6,368 nucleotides of DNA. Origin: Lentisphaerota bacterium (GTDB lineage: Bacteria > Verrucomicrobiota > Kiritimatiellia > JAAZAB01). Location: NCBI GenBank assembly GCA_020201415.1, contig JAIVGW010000247.1, positions 1 to 6,368 on the forward strand. The letters run 5' to 3'. Position 1 is the stretch's first letter, and every line of letters begins with the position of its first letter. Below the pieces are notes generated by a model, which ran no database searches, was not told the origin of the DNA, and saw only the letters and a program-made list of their open reading frames with translations. Positions 6,058-6,368 of this stretch are shown here, one piece after another. The position numbers were made by a program, and so were the translations under genes.

Positions 6058-6062
6058 AGGAG
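6058..6062 (+). promoter_or_regulatory. Shine-Dalgarno of iorA
   Basis: AGGAG lies 6 bases upstream of the ATG at 6069. It fixes the start of the truncated iorA gene and supports it as a real reading frame despite lacking a stop codon inside the window. Confidence 0.8.
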
Positions 6063-6068
6063 CAGAAC

Positions 6069-6368
6069 ATGCAGGAATTATTGTCAGGCAACGAAGCCAT
6101 CGCCCGGGGCGCCTACGAAACCGGCGTTGGCGTGGCTTCCGGTTATCCCGGCACACCTTCCACGGAAATCCTGGAAACCGTAGCCGCACGCCATCCCGAA
6201 GTTTACTGCGAATGGGCGCCCAACGAAAAAGTGGCGTTTGAAACCGCCGCCGCCGCCGCGCTGACCGGTGTGCGCGCGATGACGACCATGAAACACGTGG
6301 GACTGAACGTGGCCGCCGATCCGCTGATGACCCTGGCCTATACCGGCGTGAAGGGCGGAATGGTGATC
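6069..6368 (+). CDS. iorA: Indolepyruvate:ferredoxin oxidoreductase, alpha subunit, N-terminal 100 codons (runs off right edge)
   Basis: IorA, with the small subunit IorB, forms a thiamine-diphosphate and iron-sulfur enzyme. It oxidatively decarboxylates indolepyruvate and other aryl pyruvates, from transamination of aromatic amino acids, to aryl-acetyl-CoA, passing electrons to ferredoxin in the cytoplasm. The frame opens at ATG 6069 behind AGGAG and stays open to the window edge. The visible part matches the family's N-terminal domain: LLSGNEAIARGAYETGVGVASGYPGTPSTEI at about 4-34, then EWAPNEKVAFETAAAAALTGVRAMTTMKHVGLNVAADPLMTLAYTGVKGG at about 48-97. The Glu in the EW-x-x-NEK segment and the MKHVGLNVAADP motif are characteristic. 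Full-length IorA is about 580-630 residues, so most of the gene, including the C-terminal ferredoxin-like cluster domain, is outside. iorB would be expected next. The gene implies an anaerobic or ferredoxin-based lifestyle. Confidence 0.93.
   Translation, partial: MQELLSGNEAIARGAYETGVGVASGYPGTPSTEILETVAARHPEVYCEWAPNEKVAFETAAAAALTGVRAMTTMKHVGLNVAADPLMTLAYTGVKGGMVI

Overview
The window is a stretch of G+C-rich bacterial chromosome. Every gene I can support is on the + strand, in two blocks. The first block (1-4897) is a tight run: the C-terminal part of glyceraldehyde-3-phosphate dehydrogenase (gap), phosphoglycerate kinase (pgk), triosephosphate isomerase (tpiA), the small translocon subunit SecG, and a lipoprotein-type family 5 (oligopeptide/dipeptide) ABC-transporter binding protein. 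Gaps are 11-43 bases and no convincing terminator interrupts it, so it is probably one transcription unit whose promoter lies left of the window. Gap, Pgk and TpiA are consecutive enzymes of lower glycolysis/gluconeogenesis. tpiA-secG adjacency is a common bacterial arrangement. The binding protein has no permease or ATPase gene beside it here.

A 155-base intergenic stretch (4898-5052) holds a GC-rich hairpin and then the best promoter-like sequence of the window, a perfect TATAAT box with a weaker -35 that overlaps a short inverted repeat. It starts the second block: an exported TPR-repeat protein of unknown function with a Pro/Ala linker, then, 41 bases on, the first 100 codons of iorA, the alpha subunit of indolepyruvate:ferredoxin oxidoreductase, which runs off the right edge.

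Organism: the ferredoxin-linked oxidoreductase suggests an anaerobic or facultative lifestyle with amino-acid (aryl pyruvate) metabolism. A lipidated peptide-binding protein fits peptide use. Gene content and protein style (PGK with a long charged insertion, exported TPR protein with Pro/Ala linker) would suit a Gram-negative lineage, perhaps in the Planctomycetes-Verrucomicrobia-Lentisphaerae/Kiritimatiellota group. That placement is a weak impression, not something the sequence proves.

I see no mobile element, CRISPR array, tRNA, rRNA, integration site or defence system. The window is mainly conserved core metabolism. The points of interest are details: non-ATG start choices, CXC pairs in GAPDH, a PGK insertion, small hairpins at gene junctions, an orphan binding protein behind secG, and an unassigned TPR protein in front of iorA. 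I find no good evidence for an undescribed system.
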